Of a DNA stretch of 64,000 nucleotides, positions 26,931 to 35,356 are shown one piece after another. The stretch is taken from positions 1 to 64,000 of the forward strand of contig URYW01000002.1 of assembly GCA_900552145.1 (NCBI GenBank). Direction: 5' to 3'. This stretch comes from an uncultured Collinsella sp. (GTDB lineage: Bacteria; Actinomycetota; Coriobacteriia; Coriobacteriales; Coriobacteriaceae). The notes under the pieces were generated by a model. The model did no database searches and was not told the DNA's origin. It worked only from the letters and a program-made list of their open reading frames with translations. Every line of letters starts with the position of its first letter. The first letter of the stretch is position 1. Both the position numbers and the translations under genes were made by a program.

Positions 26931-26958
26931 GTTACGCGGTTTGGTAAAACCGCGTAAC
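26931..26958. repeat. Hairpin with GGTA loop directly behind dtd
   Basis: GTTACGCGGTTT - GGTA - AAACCGCGTAAC, 12-bp perfect stem touching the dtd stop codon. It is the second copy of the hairpin found behind lysS (22414-22443); stem differences are compensated on both sides. Confidence 0.75.
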
Positions 26959-27405
26959 CTAAAGGTTGTCGGTGTCCAAGACGATGGTGAATGGGCCGTC
27001 GTTGACCAGGTCGACCTTCATGTCGGCGCCAAAGATACCGTGCGCCACATGCTCAACGTCCTCGTGCACAAGCGTCAGGAAGTACTCGTAGAGCTCGTTG
27101 GCAACATCGGGTGCGCCGGCATCCGTAAACGATGGGCGGCGACCGTGGCGGCAGTCGGCGAACAGCGTGAACTGCGACACCACGAGCACCTCGCCGTCGA
27201 CATCGGCAAGTGCCAGATTGGTCTTGCCGTTCTCGTCCTCGTTGATACGCAGCCCGCGGAGCTTGCCCCACAGCTTGTCGGCCTCGGCACGCGTATCGCC
27301 ATGGCCCACACCCAGCAGCACCAGGTAGCCGCGTCCAATGCGGCCCACGCACTCGCCGTCGACCGTCACGCCGGCGTTGAGCACGCGCTGCACCACCGCA
27401 CGCAT
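26959..27405 (-). CDS. dtd: D-aminoacyl-tRNA deacylase
   Basis: 148 aa, standard length. It hydrolyses D-amino acids (and Gly from tRNA-Ala) off mischarged tRNAs. MRAVVQRV starts the fold. The catalytic-site motif appears as [19 protein letters not shown], and the Gly-cisPro-type motif as NDGPFTIVL near the end. It starts 3 bp after the rdgB stop, so rdgB-dtd is a proofreading/clean-up pair. Confidence 0.94.
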   Translation of the reverse strand: MRAVVQRVLNAGVTVDGECVGRIGRGYLVLLGVGHGDTRAEADKLWGKLRGLRINEDENGKTNLALADVDGEVLVVSQFTLFADCRHGRRPSFTDAGAPDVANELYEYFLTLVHEDVEHVAHGIFGADMKVDLVNDGPFTIVLDTDNL

Positions 27406-27408
27406 GGC

Positions 27409-28050
27409 CTACTCCTCGCCCGTCAGCTTGGCGGACAGATGCTCGAGCGCGTGGAAACGATGGCTGATGGCGTTCTTCTCGTCAGCCGTCAGCTCGGCCA
27501 TGGTCTTGCCCGGCGTGTCGACCGGCAGGAACAGCGGGTCATAGCCAAAACCATGGTCGCCGCGGCCCTCGTGCGCGATAACGCCCTCGCAGGCGCCCTC
27601 GCCATAGGTAACCAGACCGTCCGTGTCGATGAGCGCGACGACGCTCATAAAGCGCGCGGTGCGGTCCTCATCTGCCACGCCTTCCAGGTTAACGAGAAGC
27701 TTGGCGTTGTTGGCGGCATCGTCGCCGTGCACGCCCGCATAGCGCGCGCTATACACACCGGGCTCACCGTCCAGCGCGTCGACGACCAAGCCCGAATCGT
27801 CGGCAATGGCCATAAGGCCCGTCTCCTCAACCGCGGCTTGGGCCTTGATGATGGCGTTCTCCAAAAACGTCGTGCCGTTTTCCTCGGGATCCTCAAAATC
27901 ACCCAGCTGGCCGAGCGCCACAAAGCGCACCTCGGGCATGACCTTGCCCAAAATGGCCTCGATCTCGGTGAGCTTATGAGCGTTTCCGGTTGCCACGACG
28001 ATGGTCGCCGCCGGGTCGAGGGTGTCGATGTCAATCTTCTCAAGTGCCAT
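27409..28050 (-). CDS. rdgB: XTP/dITP diphosphatase (HAM1/RdgB)
   Basis: 213 aa. It removes non-canonical purine nucleoside triphosphates by hydrolysis to the monophosphate. IVVATGNAHKLTEIEAIL is the N-terminal substrate loop, LMAIADDSGLVVDAL contains the catalytic Asp pair, GVYSARYAG follows, and HGFGYDPLF is the family signature. A short N-terminal extension (LEKIDIDTLDPA) precedes the usual start. The order rph-rdgB is common in many bacteria and is kept here. Confidence 0.94.
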   Translation of the reverse strand: MALEKIDIDTLDPAATIVVATGNAHKLTEIEAILGKVMPEVRFVALGQLGDFEDPEENGTTFLENAIIKAQAAVEETGLMAIADDSGLVVDALDGEPGVYSARYAGVHGDDAANNAKLLVNLEGVADEDRTARFMSVVALIDTDGLVTYGEGACEGVIAHEGRGDHGFGYDPLFLPVDTPGKTMAELTADEKNAISHRFHALEHLSAKLTGEE

Positions 28051-28149
28051 GACTGGCCTCCTTGTCTCTATAGCAAGCCGCGTGAGGGGCGTTTGGGCAC
28101 TTGACCTCTCCCCTCTCAGGCGATCGGACCTTTCAACGCAGCATTTCAG

Positions 28150-28193
28150 CAGATAAAACCTACCAAAATAAACCTGTCCCTTTTTGGCAGGTT
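28150..28193 (-). repeat. REP-like hairpin sharing the rph stop codon (copy 1)
   Basis: On the minus strand AACCTGCCAAAA and TTTTGGTAGGTT form the stem, with loop AGGGACAGGTTTA, then TTATCTG. The first AA of the stem are the last two bases of the rph TAA. Near-identical 42-44 bp copies lie at 56202-56243, also sharing a TAA stop, and at 61074-61117. Confidence 0.85.
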
Positions 28194-28917
28194 AGGCGAT
28201 GGCTTGGCGCTGAAGCTCGATGAGCTCGGCGACACCCTTGTCGCCCAGGTCAAGCAGGGCGTTGAGGCGTTTGCGGTCGAAGGGCGCCTGCTCGCCGGTG
28301 CCCTGGAGCTCGATCATCTCACCGGTATCGGTGGCGACGAGGTTCATGTCGACCTCGGCATGACTGTCCTCGGAATAATCGAGGTCAAGCAGCGTATTGC
28401 CGTCGACAACGCCCATGGAGATGGCAGCCACCTGACCGATAAGCGGGATGCGCTCGATCTTGCCCGCCTCGACCCACATGGCGAGGGCGTCGTGCAGTGC
28501 CACCCAGGCGCCGGTGATGCTCGCTGTACGCGTGCCGCCATCGGCCTGAATTACATCGCAGTCGACGGTGACGGTGTACTCGCCGAGCGCCTTCATGTTG
28601 ACGACGGTACGCAGGCTGCGGCCAATGAGGCGCTCGATCTCCATGGAGCGACCCTTGCGGTTGGCGTGCTCGCGCTTGCAGCGCTTGCCGGTCGACGCCG
28701 GCAGCATGGCGTATTCCGCGGTCACCCAGCCGGCCTTAGCTCCCTTTCGCCAGCCCGGCACGCCCTCCTCGATAGTGGCGGCGCACAGCACGCGCGTGTC
28801 ACCGAACTCGGCCAAACACGAGCCGTGGGCGTGCTTCATGACGCCGCGAGTAAGCTTGATGGGGCGCAGCTCATCGGCGGCGCGGCCGTTGGCGCGGTTG
28901 ACCTGCATATACTCCAT
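28192..28917 (-). CDS. rph: Ribonuclease PH
   Basis: 241 aa phosphorolytic 3'-5' exoribonuclease that trims tRNA 3' ends. RPIKLTRGVMKHAHGSCL is the N-terminal part; FGDTRVLCAATIEEGVPGW, the RKGRSMEIERLIGRSLR substrate motif and TVDCDVIQADGGTRTASITGA are all highly typical. AAAGGA lies eight bases upstream of the ATG. It is encoded 54 bp after murI and followed by rdgB across a REP-like repeat. Confidence 0.95.
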   Translation of the reverse strand: MEYMQVNRANGRAADELRPIKLTRGVMKHAHGSCLAEFGDTRVLCAATIEEGVPGWRKGAKAGWVTAEYAMLPASTGKRCKREHANRKGRSMEIERLIGRSLRTVVNMKALGEYTVTVDCDVIQADGGTRTASITGAWVALHDALAMWVEAGKIERIPLIGQVAAISMGVVDGNTLLDLDYSEDSHAEVDMNLVATDTGEMIELQGTGEQAPFDRKRLNALLDLGDKGVAELIELQRQAIA

Positions 28918-28971
28918 AGAAATATCCTTTCGGCAAAAGATGTGGCGAAGGCTTTGGCGGCTGCCTTACAT

Positions 28972-29856
28972 CTATTTCAGTTCATCGATATCGATATGTT
29001 CGATGCTCTTGAGCGGCTGACCAAAGATAAAGCTGCCCGCCACCGCAAACTCGGCAATGTTATCGGCCGTCGTGGCAAAACGATGCTGTGGCTCGGCGGC
29101 ATCGCCCGCCAGCTGCTCGCGGCGCGTGAGGATATCGGTCAGCTCGCGTGTGGTCTCCTCGGCGGAACTCACGACGCGCACCCCAGGCCCCAGCGCATGG
29201 CGGATAGGTCCCACCAACAGCGGGAAATGCGTACAGCCGAGCACCACGGTATCGATACCGTGGTCGCGCAGCGGCTCAACCGTGGCACCCACCAGCGCAC
29301 GCACGGCAGGCGTATCGAAGATGTCCTCGTTCTCAAGCCACTGTTCCTGCAGATGTGCACCCGAGGCGAGCTCGTGTTCGACAACCTCGACAAAGCTCGA
29401 GGCAGGACAGCCGTATACATCGACGCCGGCATCCAGGTCCTGAATGGCGCGCGTGTAGGCGCCCGAGCGAATGGTGAGGTTGGTGGCGAGCACGCCCACG
29501 CGACGCGTACGCGTGCTGTTGATCGCCGCACGGGCACCCGGCGCGATCACACCGATGACGGGAACGTCGAGCACCTGCTGGGCCAGACGCAAGGCCGCAG
29601 CGGTCGCCGTGTTGCAAGCGATGACCATAATCTTGACGTCGTGCTTCGAAAGCCAACGACCCGCCTGCAGCGCAAACGAGCGCACTTCATCCTCGGTGCG
29701 CGTGCCGTAGGGGCAGCGCTTGGTGTCGCCAAAGTAGTAGACGGACTCGTGCGGCAGCGCCGTCGCAATCGCGCGCGCAACCGTCAGACCGCCCAAACCA
29801 GAATCGAACACGCCAATCGGGCGCGTGTCGCCTGCCGGATTCTCGATATCGGACAT
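28972..29856 (-). CDS. murI: Glutamate racemase
   Basis: 294 aa. It makes D-glutamate for peptidoglycan. The two catalytic cysteines lie in VIACNTATAA and VVLGCTHFPLL. PIGVFDSGLGGLTVAR is the substrate-binding N-terminus, and YFGDTKRCPYGTR is conserved. It lies in a minus-strand row with a MurE-type ligase two genes upstream and rph downstream; gaps of 50-110 bp suggest an operon. Confidence 0.95.
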   Translation of the reverse strand: MSDIENPAGDTRPIGVFDSGLGGLTVARAIATALPHESVYYFGDTKRCPYGTRTEDEVRSFALQAGRWLSKHDVKIMVIACNTATAAALRLAQQVLDVPVIGVIAPGARAAINSTRTRRVGVLATNLTIRSGAYTRAIQDLDAGVDVYGCPASSFVEVVEHELASGAHLQEQWLENEDIFDTPAVRALVGATVEPLRDHGIDTVVLGCTHFPLLVGPIRHALGPGVRVVSSAEETTRELTDILTRREQLAGDAAEPQHRFATTADNIAEFAVAGSFIFGQPLKSIEHIDIDELK

Positions 29857-29907
29857 TACCTCACCAGTCTCTCTCGAAAAGACATGTCCAAGTGCGGCGA
29901 CGCCGCG

Positions 29908-30819
29908 CTACGAACGCGCCGCGACCAGCAGCTCTGCCGTCGCCGCCCAACCGTCGATAATTTTGCCACGCGTAACGAAAGCGTTCTCGCAAGCAGCCAG
30001 GAACTCAGGCGCGCCGGCGCTCGTCAGGCCATTCTCGACCAGGCAGAACGTGCCCACGTGATCGGCCATGTAGAAGTCGGACTCGGAATCGCCGAGCGCC
30101 AACGTCTCCTCGCGCTCGATCCCTAGGTGCTCGCAGAAGCGCGCAATGGCGACGCCCTTGTTGAGACCCGCGGGATTGATGTTGAATGCGCGGCCGTCCT
30201 CGACGCGATCGAGCTCGAGCGTCGTCGGCTTGGACAGGTGAGTCAGATGGCCGTTGCACGCCCAGATCAGACCGCAGCCGGCCTCGTCCAGGATGGCCTG
30301 AACCTCATCGTCGGGCACATCGCCGCGCATGCCGACGGTGACCTCACGGTATTTGTATCCGGTCGACATGTCGTTGTGATACTCGATCTTGTGCGGCCAG
30401 CGGGCGAGGATCTTCTCGCACACGCCGGTCTGCTCGATCACCTGGTGCGGCGTGAGGCCGCAAGAGGAGTCGTAGGGCATGTCGCCGGTCAGATACTCCC
30501 AATCGTTGGCTTTAAGGTCGTACATGACCAGACCGCCCATCTCGCCAATGTAGGAGTTGAGGCCGAGCACGCGCGCGTCCTCGTGGATCATGGTACGGTT
30601 GCGGCCCGAGGTGGGAACCACCTGAATACCAGCGCGAGCGAGCGCCACGACGGCCTCGACGAGTTTGGTCGAGGGGGTGCCGTCGTTGTCGCGCAGCACG
30701 CACGAGCCGGGTGCAAGCATCGTGGCATCCAGGTCGGTAAAGACGTACTTGACCTTGGCCAAGCGCTCGCGCATCTCGCCCGAAAGCTCGGCGACGGTCG
30801 GCAGGGTATTGTGGGACAT
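29908..30819 (-). CDS. HAD-superfamily hydrolase, Cof-like
   Basis: 303 aa from MSHNTLPTVAEL, with GGAGT five bases upstream. HAD motif I is VFTDLDATML, with Ala in place of the usual Gly. Motif II is PTSGR, motif III the Lys in GLNKGVAIA, and motif IV LALGDSESDFYM. The long cap between motifs II and III makes it a type IIB (Cof/sugar-phosphate phosphatase) member. The substrate cannot be read from the sequence. Its position between murE and murI may reflect operon sharing rather than a cell-wall role. Confidence 0.8.
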   Translation of the reverse strand: MSHNTLPTVAELSGEMRERLAKVKYVFTDLDATMLAPGSCVLRDNDGTPSTKLVEAVVALARAGIQVVPTSGRNRTMIHEDARVLGLNSYIGEMGGLVMYDLKANDWEYLTGDMPYDSSCGLTPHQVIEQTGVCEKILARWPHKIEYHNDMSTGYKYREVTVGMRGDVPDDEVQAILDEAGCGLIWACNGHLTHLSKPTTLELDRVEDGRAFNINPAGLNKGVAIARFCEHLGIEREETLALGDSESDFYMADHVGTFCLVENGLTSAGAPEFLAACENAFVTRGKIIDGWAATAELLVAARS

Positions 30820-30926
30820 GGTTACTCCGTTTACGTAGAAGGGTTTGGACTTGGACGGCATGTTTTGATTGAGGGAACACGCTTATGGCGACAGCGCACT
30901 CAGGGCGCCGCCGCCATCATGGTTCA

Positions 30927-32489
30927 TTAGTCAAACTGGGCAACATCGATCAGGCGATTGGCCAGCGAAAGGTCGCTCTCGATGGGCACGAACTCGTCGC
31001 CCACGTGCATGAGCTCCTCGTCACCCTTTGCCAGCAGCAAGACAATGGTGGGAGCATCGGGGTTGACGTACTCCTCGCGCGCCGCCTTGAACGCCGCATG
31101 CACAGCGGCTTCGCGATCGAGGATGATCTTGTTCGGCGTATCGTCGGGAACATGTTCGGCAAGCTCGCGACAGACCTTCATCGGGTCCTCGTGAGCCGGG
31201 TCCTCATTGGCAAAGATCATCAGGTCGGAATACGGTGCGGCCTCGCGCGGAAGCTGCTCGCGGCGCTCCTGCGCCTTGCCGCCGGCAGCGCCAAACACCG
31301 CAATGACCGGACTAGCGGGAAACGCGCGCTTGACCGACGAGAAAAGCGAGCGGAACGAAAGCTGGTTGTGCGCGTAGTCGACGACACAAATCACGCGGCC
31401 GTCCTTCGACTCCACGACCTCCATACGGCCCGGCACACGCAGTTTTGAGAGGCCCTTCTTGATAGCCTCGATACCGATGCCGATCTCGCGCGCAGCGGCG
31501 ATAGCGACCAGCGCGTTCTCCACGTTAAAGTCGCCCGCGATACCCAGCAGGACCTTCTCCCCCGCCTCGGACTCGTCGGCGCTCATGCCGTGCAAGTTGA
31601 ACTCGATGTTAAAGCCGAGCATGCGGACATCGCTCGCCCACAGGCTTGCCTCGGGATGCTCGACGCCAACGGTCACCAAGCGCTCGGCCGTCGACGCTGC
31701 CTCTAGCACACGGTCAACCTCTTCGGTGCCTAGATTCACCACGGCGGTCTTTGCCTGGTCAAAGATCCTGAGTTTGCTCTCAAAATAATCCTCAAACGTG
31801 GGGTGTTCGATCGGCGAGATGTGGTCGCGGCCGATGTTGAGGAAGCACGCCACGTCAAACGGCAGATTCTCGACGCGTTGGTACTTGAGCGCCTGGCTCG
31901 AAACCTCCATGACCATGGACTGGCGACCGGACGTGCGGCAGTTGGCGATATGGCGCCAGACCTCGGGGGCCTCGGGCGTAGTATTGGTGCTCTCGTAGCA
32001 CTCGATGCCATCGTCGGTACTCACCGAGCCGATCATGCCGCAGGACTCGCCCGCCGCTTTGATAATCGACTGGAGCATAAAAGCGGCCGTGGTCTTTCCC
32101 TTGGTACCGGTGATACCCACGATCTTGACGTCGTGGTCGGGACGGTCGTAGACCTCCGGCGGCAACAGGGCCATGGCCGTGCGAACGCTATCAACAACCA
32201 GCATCGCAGCACCGCTCTCCTGCGCCAGCGGCTCCAGAGACTCGACCAGTGACTCCTCGCACACAAATGCGACGGCGCCCGCATCGAGCGCCATGCTCAA
32301 AAACGCGGGCTTAAAGGCAGCACCTTTGCAGAAGAACACGTCACCTGCCGAGACCGCGCGCGAATCAAACGAGCAGCCGGTCACGGCACGCTCGTCAACC
32401 TGCTCTGATGCGCGCAGCTCGCCGCACACATCGAGAAGCTTGGCAAGCGTATCGACCGTGGTCACGGTCGCGGAATCCGAATGGTGCAT
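30927..32489 (-). CDS. murE: Mur ligase, UDP-N-acetylmuramoyl-tripeptide synthetase (MurE type)
   Basis: 520 aa. The N-terminal UDP-binding domain includes GCSFDSRAVSAGDVFFC. The central ATPase has GITGTKGKTTAAFML and the STNTTPEAPEV loop. The C-terminal domain has VVDYAHNQLSFRSLF and ANEDPAHEDP. In diaminopimelate-adding MurE the last motif is DNPR; here it reads EDPA, closer to the Lys-adding enzymes, so the third residue is probably not meso-DAP (inference). It would add the third amino acid to UDP-MurNAc-L-Ala-D-Glu. Glutamate racemase lies two genes downstream. Confidence 0.85.
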   Translation of the reverse strand: MHHSDSATVTTVDTLAKLLDVCGELRASEQVDERAVTGCSFDSRAVSAGDVFFCKGAAFKPAFLSMALDAGAVAFVCEESLVESLEPLAQESGAAMLVVDSVRTAMALLPPEVYDRPDHDVKIVGITGTKGKTTAAFMLQSIIKAAGESCGMIGSVSTDDGIECYESTNTTPEAPEVWRHIANCRTSGRQSMVMEVSSQALKYQRVENLPFDVACFLNIGRDHISPIEHPTFEDYFESKLRIFDQAKTAVVNLGTEEVDRVLEAASTAERLVTVGVEHPEASLWASDVRMLGFNIEFNLHGMSADESEAGEKVLLGIAGDFNVENALVAIAAAREIGIGIEAIKKGLSKLRVPGRMEVVESKDGRVICVVDYAHNQLSFRSLFSSVKRAFPASPVIAVFGAAGGKAQERREQLPREAAPYSDLMIFANEDPAHEDPMKVCRELAEHVPDDTPNKIILDREAAVHAAFKAAREEYVNPDAPTIVLLLAKGDEELMHVGDEFVPIESDLSLANRLIDVAQFD

Positions 32490-32550
32490 CTTTCACCTTT
32501 CTCAGCCATTTGGCAGGGACGGTTTTTATAGTAACTGAAACGCACCCACG

Positions 32551-32576
32551 CAAAAACGGCTCCCGGAGGAGCCGTT
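32551..32576 (-). terminator. asnB terminator
   Basis: AACGGCTCC and GGAGCCGTT arms with a CGGA tetraloop; minus-strand tail of five T. It lies 26 bp behind the asnB stop and before murE. Confidence 0.9.
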
Positions 32577-32601
32577 ACGCGCAGGCGTTCGTAAGCCGAG
32601 G

Positions 32602-34482
32602 CTAGGCAGCCTGAACAGAAGGCTGGCCCTCGTCGATAAAGAAGCGCTTGTACCACACTAGGAACACGAGCGGCGTATAGATCTTGCGCTGGAAATCGCC
32701 CTTGCCCGCAAAGTGCAGATCGAGCAGGTGCATGAGCTCGTCGGTATCGAAGAACTCGCTTGCCCACGGCGCGGTGAAGTACTCCTTGACATAGTCGTAC
32801 CACTTTTGCTCGCGCAGCCAGTAGACAATCGGCACCGGGAAGCCCACCTTGGGACGGGTGGCCCACTCATCGGGCAGCGACTTGTTGGCAGCGTGGCGGA
32901 GTACCTGTTTGTTGCCGTTCTCGTTGATGCGGTAGCGGTCGGGAATGTGCTCGGCGAACTCCATGACTTTGCGGTCCAGGAAGGGCACGCGCAGCTCCAG
33001 CGAGTGTGCCATGCACATCTTGTCGGCCTTGAGCAGAATGTCGCCCGGGAGCCACATGTTCATGTCCAGGTACTGCTTCTTGACCAGCTCGGGCTGATCC
33101 TTCACGCGTGCGTAAATGGGTGCTGCGAGCTCAAAGGCGCCATCGCCGGTGTTGTACTCGGGCTTGAGCACGCCGTCGACCTCGCGCTCCGGCCATACCA
33201 GAGCCTGTCCCAGGAACGACTTCTCAGGGATCTCGGCACCCTTGACCAGGAAGTTATGTCCCTTGAAGTACGGCATATGCAGCGCCAGGTTACCGAGCGC
33301 GCGACGGATGGGCAGCGGCACCATCTTTTTGTACTTGCGGACCGGGACCGTGTCCTCGTAGTAGGCGTAGCCGCCAAAGAGTTCGTCGGCGCCTTCGCCC
33401 GAAAGCACGACGGTGACGTCCTTGCGGGCCATCTCGGCCAAGAACCACAGCGGCACAGAAGACAGGTTGGACTGCGGCTCGTCCATGTGATACTGGATGT
33501 CCTCGAGCGCACCGAAGAACTCGTCGGCGGTAATCATCTTGCGGACGTTCTCGACGCCGAGCTTATCGGAAAGCTCCTTGGCGTAGTTGGTCTCGTTGAA
33601 GTTCTTGTAGTCAAAGCCCACCGAGAAGGTCTTGTCGGGCATGAGGCAAGCGGCAATATAGCTGGAGTCGACGCCGCCGGAGAGGAACGACGCGACCTTG
33701 ACGTCGGCGATGCGATGGGCCTCGACACTCTCGTGCACGACCTCGTCCAGCTCATCGACGTACTCCTCGAACGGCTTCTCGACGGCAGAGTAATCGCAAT
33801 CCCAGTAGCGCTCGATGTTCATCTTGCCGGTCGGGATATCGACGGTAAAGTAGTGCGCCGGCGGCAGCTTGTAGACACCCTCGAAGAAGGTCTCCTCGGT
33901 TGCCGAATACTGCAGCGTCATGTACGGACGCAGAGCCTTTTTGTTGACCGCCTTGTGGAAGTGCGGGTAGTCCAGGAAGCTCTTGATCTCGGAACCAAAG
34001 AGCACGCCCGGAGCGCCGTCGCCCGCATCAGCCATGGGATAGTAGTAAAGCGGCTTGATGCCAAAGATGTCGCGGGCGCCAAAAAGCTTGTTCTTCTTTT
34101 TGTCCCAGATGACGAAGGCGTACATACCGCGCAGGCGATCGAGGACGGCCTCGCCCCACTCCTCGTAGCCGTGCAGGAGACTCTCGGTGTCGGCGCCGCA
34201 GTGGAACTTGTAGCCCTTGGCCTCGAGCTCGGAACGGAGTTCTTGGAAGTTGTAGATCTCGCCGTTGAAGACAATGACGACGCTGCCGTCCTCATTGGCC
34301 ATGGGCTGGGCGCCGGCCTCGGTCAGGTCGAGGATCGACAGGCGGCGGAAGCCGAGGGCAACGCGGCCGTCGATAAACTGACCGCCCATGTCGGGACCGC
34401 GATGGACGATGCGGTCCATCATCTTGGTGAGCACCTCGGATTGGTTATCCGTCCCACCGACAAAACCGACAAAACCGCACAT
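32602..34482 (-). CDS. asnB: Asparagine synthase (glutamine-hydrolysing)
   Basis: 626 aa. The N-terminal Ntn glutaminase starts MCGFVGFVGG with the nucleophile Cys2, then MDRIVHRGPD, NGEIYNFQELR and GADTESLLHGYE. The C-terminal synthetase domain has the ATP pyrophosphatase loop FLSGGVDSSYIAA, then LSGEGADELFGGY and SLELRVPFLDRKVMEFA. It amidates aspartate using glutamine. It has its own terminator and stands alone downstream of the divergent tRNA-Val. Confidence 0.95.
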   Translation of the reverse strand: MCGFVGFVGGTDNQSEVLTKMMDRIVHRGPDMGGQFIDGRVALGFRRLSILDLTEAGAQPMANEDGSVVIVFNGEIYNFQELRSELEAKGYKFHCGADTESLLHGYEEWGEAVLDRLRGMYAFVIWDKKKNKLFGARDIFGIKPLYYYPMADAGDGAPGVLFGSEIKSFLDYPHFHKAVNKKALRPYMTLQYSATEETFFEGVYKLPPAHYFTVDIPTGKMNIERYWDCDYSAVEKPFEEYVDELDEVVHESVEAHRIADVKVASFLSGGVDSSYIAACLMPDKTFSVGFDYKNFNETNYAKELSDKLGVENVRKMITADEFFGALEDIQYHMDEPQSNLSSVPLWFLAEMARKDVTVVLSGEGADELFGGYAYYEDTVPVRKYKKMVPLPIRRALGNLALHMPYFKGHNFLVKGAEIPEKSFLGQALVWPEREVDGVLKPEYNTGDGAFELAAPIYARVKDQPELVKKQYLDMNMWLPGDILLKADKMCMAHSLELRVPFLDRKVMEFAEHIPDRYRINENGNKQVLRHAANKSLPDEWATRPKVGFPVPIVYWLREQKWYDYVKEYFTAPWASEFFDTDELMHLLDLHFAGKGDFQRKIYTPLVFLVWYKRFFIDEGQPSVQAA

Positions 34483-34650
34483 ATACTATCCCCTCTGCTG
34501 TTGCTGGGCATCAAATCGAATCAGTAGCTTTTGAGTATACCCGAGGGCGTAAAGAGGGGCGGAATGTTCAGGCAATCTCAACTGAATCAGCTCCGCTGTG
34601 ACACGCGCGAGTTACCTTTAATGGATATGAGGTGAATGAGGCGATTGTTT

Positions 34651-34659
34651 TGCTATACT
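34651..34659 (+). promoter_or_regulatory. Extended -10 of the tRNA-Val promoter
   Basis: TGCTATACT matches the extended -10 TGnTATAAT, ending 10 bp before the tRNA 5' end. I see only a poor -35. Confidence 0.65.
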
Positions 34660-34669
34660 CTCTCCGCAC

Positions 34670-34745
34670 GGGCGATTGGCGCAACGGTTAGCGCAGGTGC
34701 TTTACACGCACAAGGCTGGGGGTTCGAATCCCTCATCGCCCACCA
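34670..34745 (+). tRNA. tRNA-Val(TAC)
   Basis: The acceptor GGGCGAT pairs with ATCGCCC, and 3' CCA is encoded. The anticodon stem encloses TTTACAC, giving anticodon TAC; the first stem pair (G-A) is mismatched. The T arm is GGGGGTTCGAATCCCTC. A terminator follows at 34756. Confidence 0.9.
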
Positions 34746-34931
34746 CTGATTTGTTAGGCCTCCAGCGATGGAGGCCTTTCCTTTTTCAGGCCCAGCGCAT
34801 GGGATTCGAACCCGACAGGGTGCGGAGCTGAGGAAACGCGAAGCGTTTTCCAGCGCAGCACGCGAGGGCCGTAGGCCCGAAGCGAAAGCGGGCGGCGTCA
34901 GCCGCACGCGACATCCCTCATCGCCCACCAC
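34728..34931 (+). repeat. Duplicated 3' end of tRNA-Val with intervening repeat-like DNA
   Basis: The 19-bp ATCCCTCATCGCCCACCAC occurs at 34728-34746 (end of the tRNA) and again at 34913-34931, 185 bp apart. Each is followed by a terminator hairpin. Between them lie GGGATTCGAACCC (like a T arm on the other strand) and a run of small GC hairpins (GGAAACGCGAAGCGTTTTCC, GGGCCGTAGGCCC). A third GGGATTCGAACCC lies near 34986. This looks like an attachment-site duplication or a decayed tRNA-gene array. The whole 34483-35356 gap has no supported protein gene. Confidence 0.7.
34756..34786 (+). terminator. tRNA-Val terminator
   Basis: AGGCCTCCA and TGGAGGCCT arms (9 bp), GCGA tetraloop, tail TTCCTTTTT. 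Confidence 0.9.
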
Positions 34932-34940
34932 CGAATTGGA

Positions 34941-34970
34941 AACGGTCCTCGCAAGGGGACCGTTTTTGTT
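34941..34970 (+). terminator. Second terminator behind the duplicated tRNA 3' end
   Basis: AACGGTCC and GGACCGTT arms, T-rich tail (TTTGTTT). It follows the second copy of the tRNA-Val 3' end as if that copy once ended a real tRNA transcript. Confidence 0.8.
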
Positions 34971-35037
34971 TGCGCCCATCGCAGAGGGATTCGAACCCTA
35001 AGGACCCCTTATTTCAAGGTCCGTGGCCAAATAATGG

Positions 35038-35226
35038 CAAAAATGAGTACTGCTGCTTTGTTTGCAACATATAAAAAGATAGTATTTGCTTAAGTTACGC
35101 AACATATGTCCATTATAAGGACTAACAGTCAGATCAAAATCGCACATTCATCGCCATTTCGACTTGCTATCTGGCCTTATTAGTCCAAAATTGCTACTAC
35201 AAAATCGGTAACAGTACTCATATTTG
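35038..35226. repeat. AT-rich 189-bp islet with 15-bp terminal inverted repeats (MITE-like)
   Basis: CAAAAATGAGTACTG at 35038-35052 and its reverse complement (one mismatch) at 35212-35226 bound a strikingly AT-rich segment within GC-rich DNA. Inside, GGACTAA (~35120) and TTAGTCC (~35179) form a further inverted pair. No reading frame. I could not recognise a target-site duplication. A mobile-element remnant or structured RNA are both possible. Confidence 0.6.
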
Positions 35227-35356
35227 ATGTTTTTTGACCAGCAGGTCTCCCTGCCTTAGCAAATCTAAGGCAAAACGGGCTCCAGACCGCTGAATCATGC
35301 CGCGTAGGGCACTTCCGCAGTCCGGAACCCGGTCCAAATTGAGTTATTGCGCCGCG

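Noticed and set aside
34768..35001. 77-aa open frame downstream of tRNA-Val
   Set aside because: It is the translation of tRNA-derived and hairpin-rich repeat DNA (GIRTRQGAELRKREAF) and not a protein gene.
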